Shown piece by piece: positions 24,061 through 33,182 of a stretch of DNA of 64,000 bases. How positions within the stretch are numbered: the first letter of the stretch is position 1; the number at the start of each line of letters is the position of its first letter. Made by a program: the position numbers and the translations under genes. The DNA is from Ruminococcus flavefaciens. GTDB lineage: Bacteria > Bacillota > Clostridia > Oscillospirales > Ruminococcaceae. The notes under the pieces were generated by a model. It ran no database searches. It saw nothing but the letters and a program-made list of their open reading frames with translations, and was not told the DNA's origin. The stretch covers positions 186,001 through 250,000 of the forward strand of contig NZ_FPIP01000004.1 in the NCBI RefSeq assembly GCF_900119075.1. Reading direction: 5' to 3'.

Positions 24061-24064
24061 TACT

Positions 24065-24700
24065 GTGATACCCACAAGAGAAGAAATGTATGCTGCTCTT
24101 GAGGAGCGCCACGGTGCGGAGCTCCAAAGAAAGCTCAGTGCCGCTTCTGTAGCGGTATGCGGTCTGGGAGGTCTCGGCTCGAATATCGCGATCGCACTTG
24201 CAAGGGCAGGCGTGGGAAAGCTCCACATACTGGATTTTGACAGGGTGGATATCTCAAATCTCAACAGACAGCAGTATTTCCCCGAACAGCTGGGGCATTT
24301 CAAGGCAGACGCTATGTACGATACGCTGAAGCGTATCGCGCCGTACTGCGATATCACAAGTGAGCAGGTGAAGCTTGACGAGGAGAATATCCCGAAGCTT
24401 CTTGCTGAGGACGATATCATAGTCGAAGCCTTTGACAAAGCCGACCAGAAAGCAATGCTGGTGAACTGTGTGCTGGAGAATATGCCTGAAAAGTATCTTG
24501 TTTCGGGCTCGGGAATGGCTGGCATAGCGCCCTCCAATATTATAACCACAAAGCGCGTGACCAAGCGCTTTTACCTTTGCGGCGACGGGGTAAGCGACGT
24601 TGAAAACGGCATGGGACTTGTTTCGTCGAGAGTCCTTATCTGCGCAGGTCATCAGGCTCACGCAGTTATAAGGATAATCGCAGGAGAATTTGATATATAA
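24065..24700 (+). CDS. thiF: ThiS adenylyltransferase ThiF
   Basis: The 211-residue E1-like enzyme activates the ThiS C-terminus with ATP. The nucleotide-binding GLGGLGSN is at residues 33-40, followed by DFDRVDISNLNRQQYF, the family signature. I chose GTG 24065, which gives the usual (M)IPTREEMY start, with GGGAGG upstream inside the end of thiS; a TTG seven codons earlier also keeps the frame. It is shorter than E. coli ThiF and matches the clostridial type that pairs with ThiH. Confidence 0.92.
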   Translation: MIPTREEMYAALEERHGAELQRKLSAASVAVCGLGGLGSNIAIALARAGVGKLHILDFDRVDISNLNRQQYFPEQLGHFKADAMYDTLKRIAPYCDITSEQVKLDEENIPKLLAEDDIIVEAFDKADQKAMLVNCVLENMPEKYLVSGSGMAGIAPSNIITTKRVTKRFYLCGDGVSDVENGMGLVSSRVLICAGHQAHAVIRIIAGEFDI

Positions 24701-24712
24701 GGAGAAATAACA

Positions 24713-25483
24713 ATGAAAGACGATAAGCTTGTAATCGGAGGACATGAGTTCTCCTCACGTTTTATACTTGGCTCGGGAAAGTATTCCCTCAGTCTTATCG
24801 AAGCGGCTGTAAAATACGCAGGCGCCGAGATAATCACTCTCGCTGTACGCCGTACAAACTCCAAGGAGCACGAGAATATACTGGACTATATCCCGAAGAA
24901 CGTAACTCTGCTCCCCAATACATCGGGCGCAAGAAATGCAGACGAGGCTGTCCGTATCGCCCGTCTGGCAAGAGAGCTTGGCTGCGGAGACTTTGTAAAA
25001 ATAGAGATAATGCGTGATACAAAGTATCTTCTCCCCGACAATCAGGAGACTGTCCGCGCTACGGAGATACTTGCAAAGGAGGGCTTCATCGTAATGCCCT
25101 ATATGTATCCCGACCTCAATACAGCCCGTGACCTCGTGAATGCAGGTGCGGCTTCTGTAATGCCTCTTGCTTCGCCTATAGGCTCAAACAAAGGACTTGC
25201 TACAAGAGATTTCATACAGATACTTATTGATGAGATAGACCTGCCTATCATCGTTGACGCAGGTATCGGCAGACCTTCACAGGCTTGCGAAGCTATGGAA
25301 ATGGGAGCTGCCGCTGTTATGTCCAATACAGCCCTTGCTACAGCAGGCGACCTGCCTGTAATGGCTGAGGCTTTCAAGCAGGCAATAGAAGCAGGAAGAA
25401 AGGCTTATCTGGCAGGTCTGGGACGTGTTCTTACAAGAGGAGCTTCTCCGTCTGATACACTTACAGGCTTCCTGCATGACTGA
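24713..25483 (+). CDS. thiG: thiazole synthase ThiG
   Basis: The 256-residue TIM-barrel enzyme condenses deoxyxylulose phosphate, dehydroglycine and ThiS-thiocarboxylate into the thiazole phosphate. Signatures include FILGSGKYS at the start, the [13 protein letters not shown] phosphate loop and [19 protein letters not shown]. The ribosome site AAGGAGAAATAACA and the 12-base gap from thiF show co-transcription. Confidence 0.95.
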   Translation: MKDDKLVIGGHEFSSRFILGSGKYSLSLIEAAVKYAGAEIITLAVRRTNSKEHENILDYIPKNVTLLPNTSGARNADEAVRIARLARELGCGDFVKIEIMRDTKYLLPDNQETVRATEILAKEGFIVMPYMYPDLNTARDLVNAGAASVMPLASPIGSNKGLATRDFIQILIDEIDLPIIVDAGIGRPSQACEAMEMGAAAVMSNTALATAGDLPVMAEAFKQAIEAGRKAYLAGLGRVLTRGASPSDTLTGFLHD

Positions 25484-25519
25484 GCTGTATCTGAAAATTA
25501 ACTGAAAGAAGATTTTTTA

Positions 25520-26773
25520 ATGGATAATAATTATTTTGTAGACTCAGATAAGCTTTCTGAGGCTGCACTGAAGAAAAAACATATGCTTGAAACTGATCCG
25601 TCCTCCCGTTCAAATCACATGGAGTACATGGAGGGCATGGAGCGTATCAAGTCCGATATCATGGACAAGGTTCTTACGGAGATGAATAATTACGATTATT
25701 CGCAGTATACCGCCCGTGACGTAAATGCTGCCCTTAATCACGATATCTGTACTGTTGAGGACTTCAAGGCACTGCTTTCTCCTGCCGCAGAGCCATTCCT
25801 TGAAAAAATGGCTGCAAAGGCAAGACTTGAAACGCAGAAGCACTTCGGCAATACGGTTTATCTGTTCACTCCGCTCTATATCGCCAATTACTGTGAGAAC
25901 TACTGCGTTTACTGCGGCTTCAACTGCTACAACGACATCAAGCGTATGAAGCTCAATATGGAGCAGATAGAGCATGAAATGAAAGTCATCGCTGACAGCG
26001 GCATGGAGGAGATCCTTATCCTCACAGGTGAGAGCCGTGCACAGAGCAGCGTTGAGTATATCGGCGAAGCCTGCAAGCTGGCTCGCAAATACTTCCGCAT
26101 GGTTGGTATCGAGGTATATCCGCTGAATACCGACGAATACAAGTATCTCCATGAATGCGGAGTTGACTACGTTACGGTCTTTCAGGAGACCTACAACAGC
26201 GACCGCTATGAGCAGCTTCATCTTCTCGGTCACAAGAGAATTTTCCCGTACCGTTTCGAGGCTCAGGAGAGAGCTCTTATGGGCGGTATGAGAGGTATTG
26301 CCTGCTCGGCACTTTTGGGACTTTCCGATTTCAGAAAGGACGCCCTTGCAAGTGCGCTTCACGTTTACTACTTGCAGAGAAAATACCCACAGGCTGAGAT
26401 ATCGCTGTCATGTCCGAGACTTCGTCCTATCATCAATAACGACGAGATAAATCCTCTGGACGTTCATGAGAAGCAGCTCTGCCAGATACTTTGCGCATAC
26501 AGGATATTCCTGCCATTCTGCGGTATCACAGTTTCCTCACGAGAGAGCGAGACTTTCAGAAACGGTATCGTAAAGATAGCCGCAACTAAGGTCTCGGCAG
26601 GCGTTTCCACGGGTATCGGCGACCACGAGAGCAAGTACACGGGAAAGGAAAGCGACTCGGCAGAGGGCGACGAGCAGTTCGAGATAAACGACAGCCGCAG
26701 CTTCGATAAAATGTACAAGGATATGTCCTCTGAGGGACTTCAGCCTGTGCTGAACGATTATCTCTATGTCTGA
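25520..26773 (+). CDS. thiH: 2-iminoacetate synthase ThiH (radical SAM)
   Basis: The 417-residue radical SAM enzyme cleaves tyrosine to give dehydroglycine for ThiG, the oxygen-independent route expected in an anaerobe. The cluster motif CENYCVYC is at residues 125-132, and the C-terminal region has the STGIGDHESKYTG segment of the BioB/ThiH group. It overlaps the next gene by eight bases. Confidence 0.95.
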   Translation: MDNNYFVDSDKLSEAALKKKHMLETDPSSRSNHMEYMEGMERIKSDIMDKVLTEMNNYDYSQYTARDVNAALNHDICTVEDFKALLSPAAEPFLEKMAAKARLETQKHFGNTVYLFTPLYIANYCENYCVYCGFNCYNDIKRMKLNMEQIEHEMKVIADSGMEEILILTGESRAQSSVEYIGEACKLARKYFRMVGIEVYPLNTDEYKYLHECGVDYVTVFQETYNSDRYEQLHLLGHKRIFPYRFEAQERALMGGMRGIACSALLGLSDFRKDALASALHVYYLQRKYPQAEISLSCPRLRPIINNDEINPLDVHEKQLCQILCAYRIFLPFCGITVSSRESETFRNGIVKIAATKVSAGVSTGIGDHESKYTGKESDSAEGDEQFEINDSRSFDKMYKDMSSEGLQPVLNDYLYV

Positions 26774-27362
26774 TATCATTTGCGTAACTGCCCGTAATCT
26801 GTGCGGCGGAGATTTTATGGAGCAGCTTGCTAAGATAGCAGAAGCCGCTCCAAAATACATCGTTCTCCGCGAAAAAGACCTTGACGAAAGCGAATACCGC
26901 ACTCTTGCGGAAAAAGCTATTGAGATATGCTCCAACAGCGAGACAAAGCTTATTCTCCATTATTACTGGAAAACAGCAATCGAACTGGGCAAGGACAGTA
27001 TACATCTGCCACTGCATATACTGCGTGAGCTATCGGCTGAATATAAACGCCGATTCAGCCTTATAGGAGTTTCCTGTCACTCTGTTGAGGACGCTCTTGA
27101 GGCAAAAGCTCTCGGAGCAGGCTATATTACGGCAGGTCATGTTTTTGCCACGGACTGCAAAAAGGGACTTCCGCCACGTGGACTGGATTTTCTCCGCGAG
27201 GTATGTCAGAGCGTGGATATGCCCGTATATGCTATCGGCGGCATATCGCCCGAAAACTTCTTTCAGGTCATGGAAGCAGGAGCTTCGGGTGCCTGCGTTA
27301 TGAGCGGCTTTATGAAGTCTGCACAGCCGAAAGAGCTTATGAGTAAATTTAACAGGAAGTGA
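26766..27362 (+). CDS. ThiE/TenI family protein
   Basis: The 198-residue TIM-barrel protein is a divergent paralogue of ThiE. It has YIVLREKDL near residue 31, HVFATDCKKGLPPRG and a phosphate-binding IGGISPENF segment. The CKKGLPPRGL stretch and missing pyrimidine-site residues resemble TenI (thiazole tautomerase) rather than thiamine phosphate synthase. Position between thiH and thiE fits a role in thiazole maturation. Assignment between TenI and a second ThiE is not certain. Confidence 0.85.
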   Translation: MSDIICVTARNLCGGDFMEQLAKIAEAAPKYIVLREKDLDESEYRTLAEKAIEICSNSETKLILHYYWKTAIELGKDSIHLPLHILRELSAEYKRRFSLIGVSCHSVEDALEAKALGAGYITAGHVFATDCKKGLPPRGLDFLREVCQSVDMPVYAIGGISPENFFQVMEAGASGACVMSGFMKSAQPKELMSKFNRK

Positions 27363-27366
27363 ATAT

Positions 27367-28002
27367 ATGAAGTTTGATAAAAAGCAGCTTCTGCTTTATG
27401 CAGTTACCGAGAGAAGCTGTCTCCGCGGCGTGAGCCTTGAAGAAGCGGTGGAGCAGGCTATCCTTGGCGGTGTGACCTGCGTACAGCTCCGTGAAAAGAA
27501 TATCACTCAGGAAGAAGTTATTGCAGAAGCAAAGAAGCTTCTGCCCATTTGCCATAAACATAATGTGCCCCTCATCATCAATGATGACTACGAAGCAGCG
27601 CTGAAAAGCGGTGCCGACGGCGTTCACGTCGGTATCGAGGACGCTCCTGTTGCGGAGATACGCAGAATAGCAGGTGAGGACTTCATAATCGGAGCTACAG
27701 CAAAAACTGTTGAGCAGGCAAAACTTGCCGAAGCATCGGGCGCTGATTACCTCGGCGTCGGAGCTGTATTCCCGTCGCCCACAAAAACTAACGCGATAAG
27801 GATAACTCCGCAGCAGCTTGCCGAGATATGCGGCTGTGTTGATATCCCTGCTGTTGCGATAGGCGGTATAACGGCTGAAAACGTCCGTGAGATAAAGGGC
27901 TGCGGACACAGCGGTATTGCTGTAGTATCGGCAATTTTCGGAGCTGATGACGTAAAAAAAGCTGCCGTTGAACTTACAAAGGCAGTAAAAGAGACGTTAT
28001 AA
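27367..28002 (+). CDS. thiE: thiamine phosphate synthase ThiE
   Basis: The 211-residue enzyme joins HMP pyrophosphate and thiazole phosphate. Typical elements are CVQLREKNI (about 40-48), INDDYEAALKSGADGVHVG, SGADYLGVGAVFPSPTKTNA and AIGGITAENV. It is the last gene of the thi operon, starts five bases after the paralogue and ends before a strong terminator. No thiC or thiD is in the window, so the pyrimidine branch must be elsewhere or absent. Confidence 0.95.
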   Translation: MKFDKKQLLLYAVTERSCLRGVSLEEAVEQAILGGVTCVQLREKNITQEEVIAEAKKLLPICHKHNVPLIINDDYEAALKSGADGVHVGIEDAPVAEIRRIAGEDFIIGATAKTVEQAKLAEASGADYLGVGAVFPSPTKTNAIRITPQQLAEICGCVDIPAVAIGGITAENVREIKGCGHSGIAVVSAIFGADDVKKAAVELTKAVKETL

Positions 28003-28033
28003 TTTCAGGGAACTTTGTCCCATGAAAAAGATA

Positions 28034-28065
28034 AAAAAAGCTGCGTATGAATACGCAGCTTTTTT
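28034..28065. terminator. bidirectional terminator after thiE and a 17-codon ORF
   Basis: A perfect 15-bp stem (arms 28034-28048 and 28051-28065) with A6/T6 ends serves thiE from the left and the small minus-strand gene from the right. Confidence 0.92.
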
Positions 28066-28075
28066 CGTATGTGTG

Positions 28076-28129
28076 TTATTTACAGCAGAAGCCGAACATA
28101 TCACAGAGAATCTTCCAGATGTTGCACAT
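28076..28129 (-). CDS. possible 17-residue Cys-rich peptide gene
   Basis: The ORF encodes MCNIWKILCDMFGFCCK, with four Cys and three aromatic residues. GGAGGG lies eight bases before the ATG, a TTGAAA-N18-TATAAT promoter about 45-75 bases upstream and a perfect terminator 11 bases after the stop. Such complete signals make a real transcript likely. The product could be a small membrane-active or signalling peptide, or the ORF could be a leader in a small RNA. No family recognised. Confidence 0.5.
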   Translation of the reverse strand: MCNIWKILCDMFGFCCK

Positions 28130-28173
28130 AATAATATCCCTCCTGTAAGTATTTGTCCTCCGGTGACAATATC

Positions 28174-28203
28174 ATTATAGCACGGGATATCGTGTATTTT
28201 CAA
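28174..28203 (-). promoter_or_regulatory. sigma-A promoter of the 17-codon gene
   Basis: On the minus strand TTGAAA (28203-28198), 18 bases, TATAAT (28179-28174). Confidence 0.7.
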
Positions 28204-28242
28204 TGCAAAGATATTGGAAGAAAAAACGGCAGTTTCTTCTGC

Positions 28243-28716
28243 TCAGTTTAGGAAATAAATGGCAACTGCCAGATATGAAGCAAAGCCCAGCCATACAAGA
28301 TAGGGGATATTCAGCTTTGCAGCGAGGGGAGATATTCTTCTGAATGAGAGTATCATTGCTCCAACAAGGAAAAACAGTATCACTGCCGCAGCTGCTGCAA
28401 GAGCAAAGGCACGGAAGCGGAAGAATATTATGCTCCATGAGAAGTTCACTGCAAGCTGTATGTAGTAGAGCTTCAGTGCAGATGAACGGCGCAGCTCGTT
28501 TTTTCTGTTGTTCCATATCATGTATGCAGAGATCCCCATGAGTGCGTAGAGTATCGCCCATACCACGGGGAACAGCCACGCAGGCGGAGAAAGCGGCGGT
28601 CTGATGACCTCGGCGTAAAATGATGTGAAATCGCCTGCAAGGAGAGCGGATAGAGCTCCCACCAGCTCTGCCGTAACAACAAAAATAAGCAGATCCGTTA
28701 ATTTGAATTTTTTCAT
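28243..28716 (-). CDS. TspO/MBR family membrane protein
   Basis: The 157-residue protein has five membrane helices and the family signatures PPLSPPAWLFPVVWAILYAL in the first half and NFSWSIIFF in the fourth helix region. TspO proteins bind porphyrins and other ligands in membranes. GAGG eight bases before the ATG is the ribosome site. It is not obviously in an operon with its neighbours. Confidence 0.93.
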   Translation of the reverse strand: MKKFKLTDLLIFVVTAELVGALSALLAGDFTSFYAEVIRPPLSPPAWLFPVVWAILYALMGISAYMIWNNRKNELRRSSALKLYYIQLAVNFSWSIIFFRFRAFALAAAAAVILFFLVGAMILSFRRISPLAAKLNIPYLVWLGFASYLAVAIYFLN

Positions 28717-28773
28717 AGTATTACCTCTTTTGATTTGATAGTAAATACTATGTCGGATCTGCTTATAATATGT

Positions 28774-29436
28774 CTATTTTAACGGATAAAGGCAGTCATA
28801 GACTGCGTAGAATTTCAAGGGGATATGCTTGTCGATGTGGCATTTCCCGAAGAACCATTTTTTATAGGTACAGTTTTTGATGATGTCCTCGAAAAAGGCG
28901 TGAACCTCAAGGTGCTCCAGAACATCGACGCCAAGGCATTCCTTGAGAGAAGCGGGAGGCTCATGAGTGATTATGTAATCCACCTTGTAGTTGTGCTCCT
29001 TGAGATTTGCAATACCGTCAAGTATCTCCTGATGAGTAGGCATCTCGCGCTCCCACCAGTCGATGTTTCTTCTGAAGTCTATGTCCTGACTGTGTCCGCC
29101 GCCGAAAGCGAATATCTTCTTTTTCTCGATAGTGTAGACCTGACCTCTCATGAGATGAAAAATATTCTTCTCGATAAGGTGTATCTTGCCGCCGTTCCAT
29201 TTGTCAACGGGGTATTTTTCCAGCAGGTCGTAGTTTTCGTGACAACCGTCCACAAAAGCTATTCTGAAATTCTTCTCGGCGAGCCTTTTCAGTGCGGCTT
29301 TTTCCTGTTTTGAGTTATTCCAGATGAAACCGAAATCACCTGTTATTATCAGGGTATCGCCTCGTGCTAATTTCTTCATTTCAGAGCTTTTAAAACGTGT
29401 GATGTCTCCGTGGGTGTCTCCTGTTACGTAGATCAC
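28774..29436 (-). CDS. calcineurin-like metallophosphoesterase
   Basis: The 220-residue protein carries the metal ligands of the family in order: GDTHGD (6-11), GDFG (33-36), GCHEN (65-69) and ITHEPP (about 160). It starts with GTG at 29436, with GGAGG seven bases upstream; the overlapping ATG is out of frame. The substrate cannot be told. Related small single-domain phosphoesterases are common in gut Firmicutes. Confidence 0.88.
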   Translation of the reverse strand: MIYVTGDTHGDITRFKSSEMKKLARGDTLIITGDFGFIWNNSKQEKAALKRLAEKNFRIAFVDGCHENYDLLEKYPVDKWNGGKIHLIEKNIFHLMRGQVYTIEKKKIFAFGGGHSQDIDFRRNIDWWEREMPTHQEILDGIANLKEHNYKVDYIITHEPPASLKECLGVDVLEHLEVHAFFEDIIKNCTYKKWFFGKCHIDKHIPLKFYAVYDCLYPLK

Positions 29437-29675
29437 ATTAAAACCTCCGTTCTTTTGTTCAATTTATAGCAGCTATTTTTATCTGTGCTGCTTTCTGTGA
29501 TTATTATTGTAGCATATTTTTTTATAAACGTAAAGAGGGGACAGGAAAATTTCAGAAAATTTTAATAAAATTTCTGAAACCCCTTTTAAAACACAAAAAA
29601 ATCTGCTATAATATATTTTGGTGTTTCCTAAAATGAAATAATGCGAACATTTCGCTTGAATATAAAGGAGAATAT

Positions 29676-31091
29676 ATGAAAAAACTCTTATCCTTACTTG
29701 CTGCGGCTGTAATGGTACTGCCATTTGTAAGTGCGGCAAAAGTAAAAGCTGTGAACTTTCCGCTGGAAGAGCCTATACAGAGCGAATCGGCGGTGCTTAT
29801 AAATCTCGATTCAAACATGGTCATACATGAGAAAAATGCAGACGCAAAGCAAATGCCGGGACCGCTTGTAAATATAATGACGGCTGTTGTCTGTCTTGAA
29901 AACTGCGAGGACCTTGATGAAAAGGTAACTATAGACGAGTCGATATACGAGTACCTTTATAATTATGAGTATCCCGACGATCTGAGGTTCGCAGAGATAG
30001 AGGACGGCGACGTTCTTACCATGACCGACCTGCTCTATGCAATGATGCTGACTTCATCTGTGGAAGCCTGCGAAACTATTGCTTACAAGATAGGCAAGGG
30101 CGATACAGAACGTTTTGTGGAGATGATGAACGAAAAGGCTGCCGAGCTTGGCTTGTTCGATACTCATTTCACCAATCCCACAGGCTTGTACGATCCGAAT
30201 CAGTACACTACTGCAAACGATATGACAAAGCTTACCATGTATGCGCTTGACGTACCGATGTTTGAGACTATAGCTACTACCTACAGCTATACGCCTTCTA
30301 ATCCTAATCCCGAGCACCATGACGATCCGAATTCATGGATATGGACTCATTCAAATGTTATGATGGATTCCGACGGTGACTATGCCTACAGCGGCACAAA
30401 GGGCATAAAAACCGCAAACCTTGATATGGCAGGAAGAAATATCATAACTATGGCGAGCCGTGACGGAAACAAATATCTTGCGGTGCTTCTGAAGTCTCCA
30501 TTGAAATCATCGAGCGGCGATATCGCATATTTCCACATAGTTGACGCTATGTCCCTTTTTGACTGGGCATTCGGACATTTCTCCTACAAGACCATTCTTG
30601 CTGAAACCGCAGAGGTAGGAGAGCTGCCCGTTGAGCTTGCAGAGGGCAATGATTATGTCCTTGCAAAGCCCAAGGAAGAATTCACCCGTATCTGGTATGA
30701 TGATATAGATATCTCTACCATAAGCCGCGACAAGGTTGAATGGTACAAGACGTCCTTACAGGCTCCCGTAGCAAAGGGCGAACCTCTCGGCAAGGTAACG
30801 CTGGAGTATTCGGGCGAGGAGCTTGGAACAGTTGAGATAGTTGCCGTAAGCAATGTTGAGCGCTCAGTATCCAAGTATAATATTTACGTTGCAAAGATGT
30901 TCCGAAAGTCAAGGTGGTTCAACAGAGCGCTGATGATATCGTTCCTGCTCTGCGCGATATATGTTCTGGTCTGCATATACGCATATGTGGTCTTCAAGAG
31001 CAAATCAAAGCCCATGAAGCCTATATATGCTGTTCCGAAGGTGAACAAAAATGACAGGCGCAGACGCCGTTCACAGGACGAAGAGAAATAA
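29676..31091 (+). CDS. PBP5/DacF-like protein with degenerate active site (D-Ala-D-Ala carboxypeptidase homologue)
   Basis: The 471-residue protein has a signal peptide, a peptidase S11 fold region, a C-terminal PBP5_C-like domain, one membrane helix (about 425-445) and a basic cytoplasmic tail. All three catalytic motifs are altered. Where SxxK is expected the sequence is PGPLVNIMTAV, with Pro for Ser and Asn for Lys. SxN is SSV in MLTSSVEACE. KTG is KTA in GIKTANLDMAG. The fold looks intact around them, so this is probably a non-catalytic binding or regulatory protein rather than a decayed gene. A TATAAT lies at 29606-29611. Confidence 0.85.
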   Translation: MKKLLSLLAAAVMVLPFVSAAKVKAVNFPLEEPIQSESAVLINLDSNMVIHEKNADAKQMPGPLVNIMTAVVCLENCEDLDEKVTIDESIYEYLYNYEYPDDLRFAEIEDGDVLTMTDLLYAMMLTSSVEACETIAYKIGKGDTERFVEMMNEKAAELGLFDTHFTNPTGLYDPNQYTTANDMTKLTMYALDVPMFETIATTYSYTPSNPNPEHHDDPNSWIWTHSNVMMDSDGDYAYSGTKGIKTANLDMAGRNIITMASRDGNKYLAVLLKSPLKSSSGDIAYFHIVDAMSLFDWAFGHFSYKTILAETAEVGELPVELAEGNDYVLAKPKEEFTRIWYDDIDISTISRDKVEWYKTSLQAPVAKGEPLGKVTLEYSGEELGTVEIVAVSNVERSVSKYNIYVAKMFRKSRWFNRALMISFLLCAIYVLVCIYAYVVFKSKSKPMKPIYAVPKVNKNDRRRRRSQDEEK

Positions 31092-31140
31092 AAAACGTAT
31101 AGCATAATCGCAAGACTTATATAGAAGCTTATAGTTAATT

Positions 31141-31395
31141 ATGGGGGAAACCTTTCTGAGGAAAGCGTTTCCCCCATACCCCTTTCCAAAGACTTTTATC
31201 TGGTTTTTTCGCAGATAAAGCGCTTCATAAATAAAAAAAGTCCTGCAAAATGCAGGAGCGCCCTATCTGCGAAAAAACAAAACGAAAGTATTAGGGAGAG
31301 AGTTTGAGAGTGACTCCCCGCAGTGCGGGGAGATGTCACGCAGTGACAGAGGGGACGTCCTCCGTCAGAGGCCCCCTTTTTCAAAAGGGGGCCTC
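31141..31395. repeat. composite palindromic repeat block (REP/MITE-like), filling the 362-base gap
   Basis: Five hairpins lie in a row: a 16-pair stem with ATGGGGGAAAC/GTTTCCCCCAT arms (31141-31177); a 15-bp stem 31203-31217/31264-31278 enclosing TCCTGCA/TGCAGGA; CTCCCCGC/GCGGGGAG (31314-31332); TGTCAC/GTGACA (31334-31348); and a 13-bp stem of GAGGCCCCCTTTT type (31368-31395). Similar strings of palindromes are dispersed in genomes of gut Firmicutes. Some parts can act as terminators for the flanking convergent genes. Confidence 0.7.
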
Positions 31396-31453
31396 TCAAT
31401 AATAAGCGTAAAATTTCTGTATAAATTCTATGATTATGCTGTACGTTTTTCTT

Positions 31454-32191
31454 TTATAAAGTTATATAATCGCTGCTGGAATAACCGTTTATGCCGTTAT
31501 AGCTGACCACATACCAGCCGTTGGTCGCGCCGTTTATCATAACTGTGGCACCGTCGGGCATAGAGCCGATTATTTTTCCTGCCAGTGAGGGATAGCTCCG
31601 TATATTGAGGTTGCTTCCGTCTGTGGTGACAGTTCCCCAGCGGACTGCTCCTGCGTTCACAAAGGGGATACCGAAGTAATCGCAGAGAGAATTAGTGATG
31701 TTCTTTGCAATGGCTTCAAGATTATTTTTCAGCCATGCTTCGTCGGCGTAATTATCATGGTAGCCCAGCTCGCATAGCACAGCTACAGCCTTTGTCCGGA
31801 GCACCTCGCCAAGCGAGTAGGTAGGCACAGCTCTTACCTTGTCGGGGAGAGGATATATTGATTTTAGGTTATTGGCGATAATATTTGCAAGAGTTTCGCT
31901 GTAGCTGCTCTTAGGAGCAAAATATATATCTATCCCTCTAAGTCTGCCTGCGAGGTTTTCGGGAGCGGCATTGGAGTGGAGGGCAAGGTGCACATCGTAG
32001 CTGCCTGCGTTTGAATCTGCAATAGCTCCCGTAACGTTTCTGACGGGATCGTTGCGGACAAAGCTTATGCCGCAGGAGCGGAGATAGGGCTCCATACGGT
32101 CTGCAAGGAGATTCATGTAAAGCTCCTCGTTGCCCTCGGTGGCATACTGGTTCCATTCCTGAGTAGATGGACTTAAAAATACCTTTGGCAT
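31454..32191 (-). CDS. N-acetylmuramoyl-L-alanine amidase with SH3 domain
   Basis: The 245-residue protein has an Amidase_3 domain (about 1-175): FLSPSTQEWN, the zinc-ligand region DVHLALHSNAA with the second His, and VAVLCELGYHDN with the catalytic Glu. A C-terminal SH3-like wall-binding domain follows (about 180-245, NIRSYPSLAGKIIGSMPDG). There is no signal peptide, so release may depend on lysis or a non-classical route; phage-like lysins look the same. I chose ATG 32191 with AAAGGA upstream rather than an ATG 13 codons earlier. Confidence 0.87.
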   Translation of the reverse strand: MPKVFLSPSTQEWNQYATEGNEELYMNLLADRMEPYLRSCGISFVRNDPVRNVTGAIADSNAGSYDVHLALHSNAAPENLAGRLRGIDIYFAPKSSYSETLANIIANNLKSIYPLPDKVRAVPTYSLGEVLRTKAVAVLCELGYHDNYADEAWLKNNLEAIAKNITNSLCDYFGIPFVNAGAVRWGTVTTDGSNLNIRSYPSLAGKIIGSMPDGATVMINGATNGWYVVSYNGINGYSSSDYITL

Positions 32192-32269
32192 AAAAACATT
32201 CCTTTCCTGAGATTTGAGAAAGCTCTCCATATATTTTATGCAGAGGAGAGAAAAATGTTTTTAAAGCTA

Positions 32270-32298
32270 TTGACTTTTGCTATTTAAAGTGTTATACT
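32270..32298 (+). promoter_or_regulatory. sigma-A promoter of tyrA
   Basis: TTGACT (32270-32275), 17 bases, TATACT (32293-32298). Confidence 0.7.
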
Positions 32299-32330
32299 TT
32301 AAATGATAAAAGATACGGGAGGAAATTTTT

Positions 32331-33182
32331 ATGAATATTCTTGTTGTTGGACTTGGACTTATCGGCGGTTCACTTTGTAAAGCGCTGAAAAAATACACAT
32401 ATCACACCGTAACAGGCTGCGACCTCAATCACGATATCGAGAATGCCGCACTCCGCGATGTTGCTCTTGATAACGTATTTGACGGCAGCTTTGAGGGCTA
32501 CGACCTGATTATAATTGCTCTGTTTCCGCAGGGTTCGGAGATGTTTTTCAAGGAAAATGCTCCTAAAATAAGCAAAAACACCCTTATAACCGACGTCTGC
32601 GGTATAAAGGGCGAGTTTTCCGACAGAATGAAGGCTATTGCCGAAGCTAACGGGCTCAGATACGTTGGCATCCACCCAATGGCAGGCAAGGAGTTCGGCG
32701 GCTATTACAACAGTACAGCAGACCTTTTCGTAAAGGCAAACTTTATTATTGCACCTTTTGAGGACAGCGACGAAAAGGACACGGAGCTTCTTAAAAATGT
32801 AGCAACCGAGATTGGGGCAGGCAAAATAGTTGTGACAAGTCCCGAAAATCACGATAAAATGATAGCTTATACCTCACAGCTGGCGCATATCGTTTCCAGC
32901 GCTTATGTAAAGAGCCCCGAGCTTGGCTTGGAATGCGGCTTCAGCGGCGGAAGCTTTCAGGATATGACCAGAATCGCTACTATGAACGAGAAGATGTGGA
33001 CAGACCTTTTCATGCAGAACAGGGAGAATCTCCAGTACGAGCTTGATACCCTTATCGCAAATCTCAACAAGTACAGCGAGGCGCTTAAAAGCGGCGACAA
33101 GGACAAAATGAAAGCCCTCATTGCTGAGGGCAGAGAGCTCAAGGAAGAGAATCTTCGTCACAGAGTCGGTCAGCCTAACTAA
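32331..33182 (+). CDS. tyrA: prephenate dehydrogenase
   Basis: The 283-residue protein has an N-terminal NAD-binding fold (VVGLGLIGGSLCKALK, 5-20) and the TyrA helical domain with GIHPMAGKEFGGY (about 113-125) and the SQLAHIVSSAY segment. It makes 4-hydroxyphenylpyruvate for tyrosine. No ACT domain is attached. GGGAGG lies nine bases before the ATG. Its 3' end overlaps the convergent rluA-type gene by eight bases. Confidence 0.93.
   Translation: MNILVVGLGLIGGSLCKALKKYTYHTVTGCDLNHDIENAALRDVALDNVFDGSFEGYDLIIIALFPQGSEMFFKENAPKISKNTLITDVCGIKGEFSDRMKAIAEANGLRYVGIHPMAGKEFGGYYNSTADLFVKANFIIAPFEDSDEKDTELLKNVATEIGAGKIVVTSPENHDKMIAYTSQLAHIVSSAYVKSPELGLECGFSGGSFQDMTRIATMNEKMWTDLFMQNRENLQYELDTLIANLNKYSEALKSGDKDKMKALIAEGRELKEENLRHRVGQPN

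Noticed and set aside
31196..31399. 67-codon minus-strand frame
   Set aside because: It lies entirely inside the palindromic repeat block and has no ribosome site.
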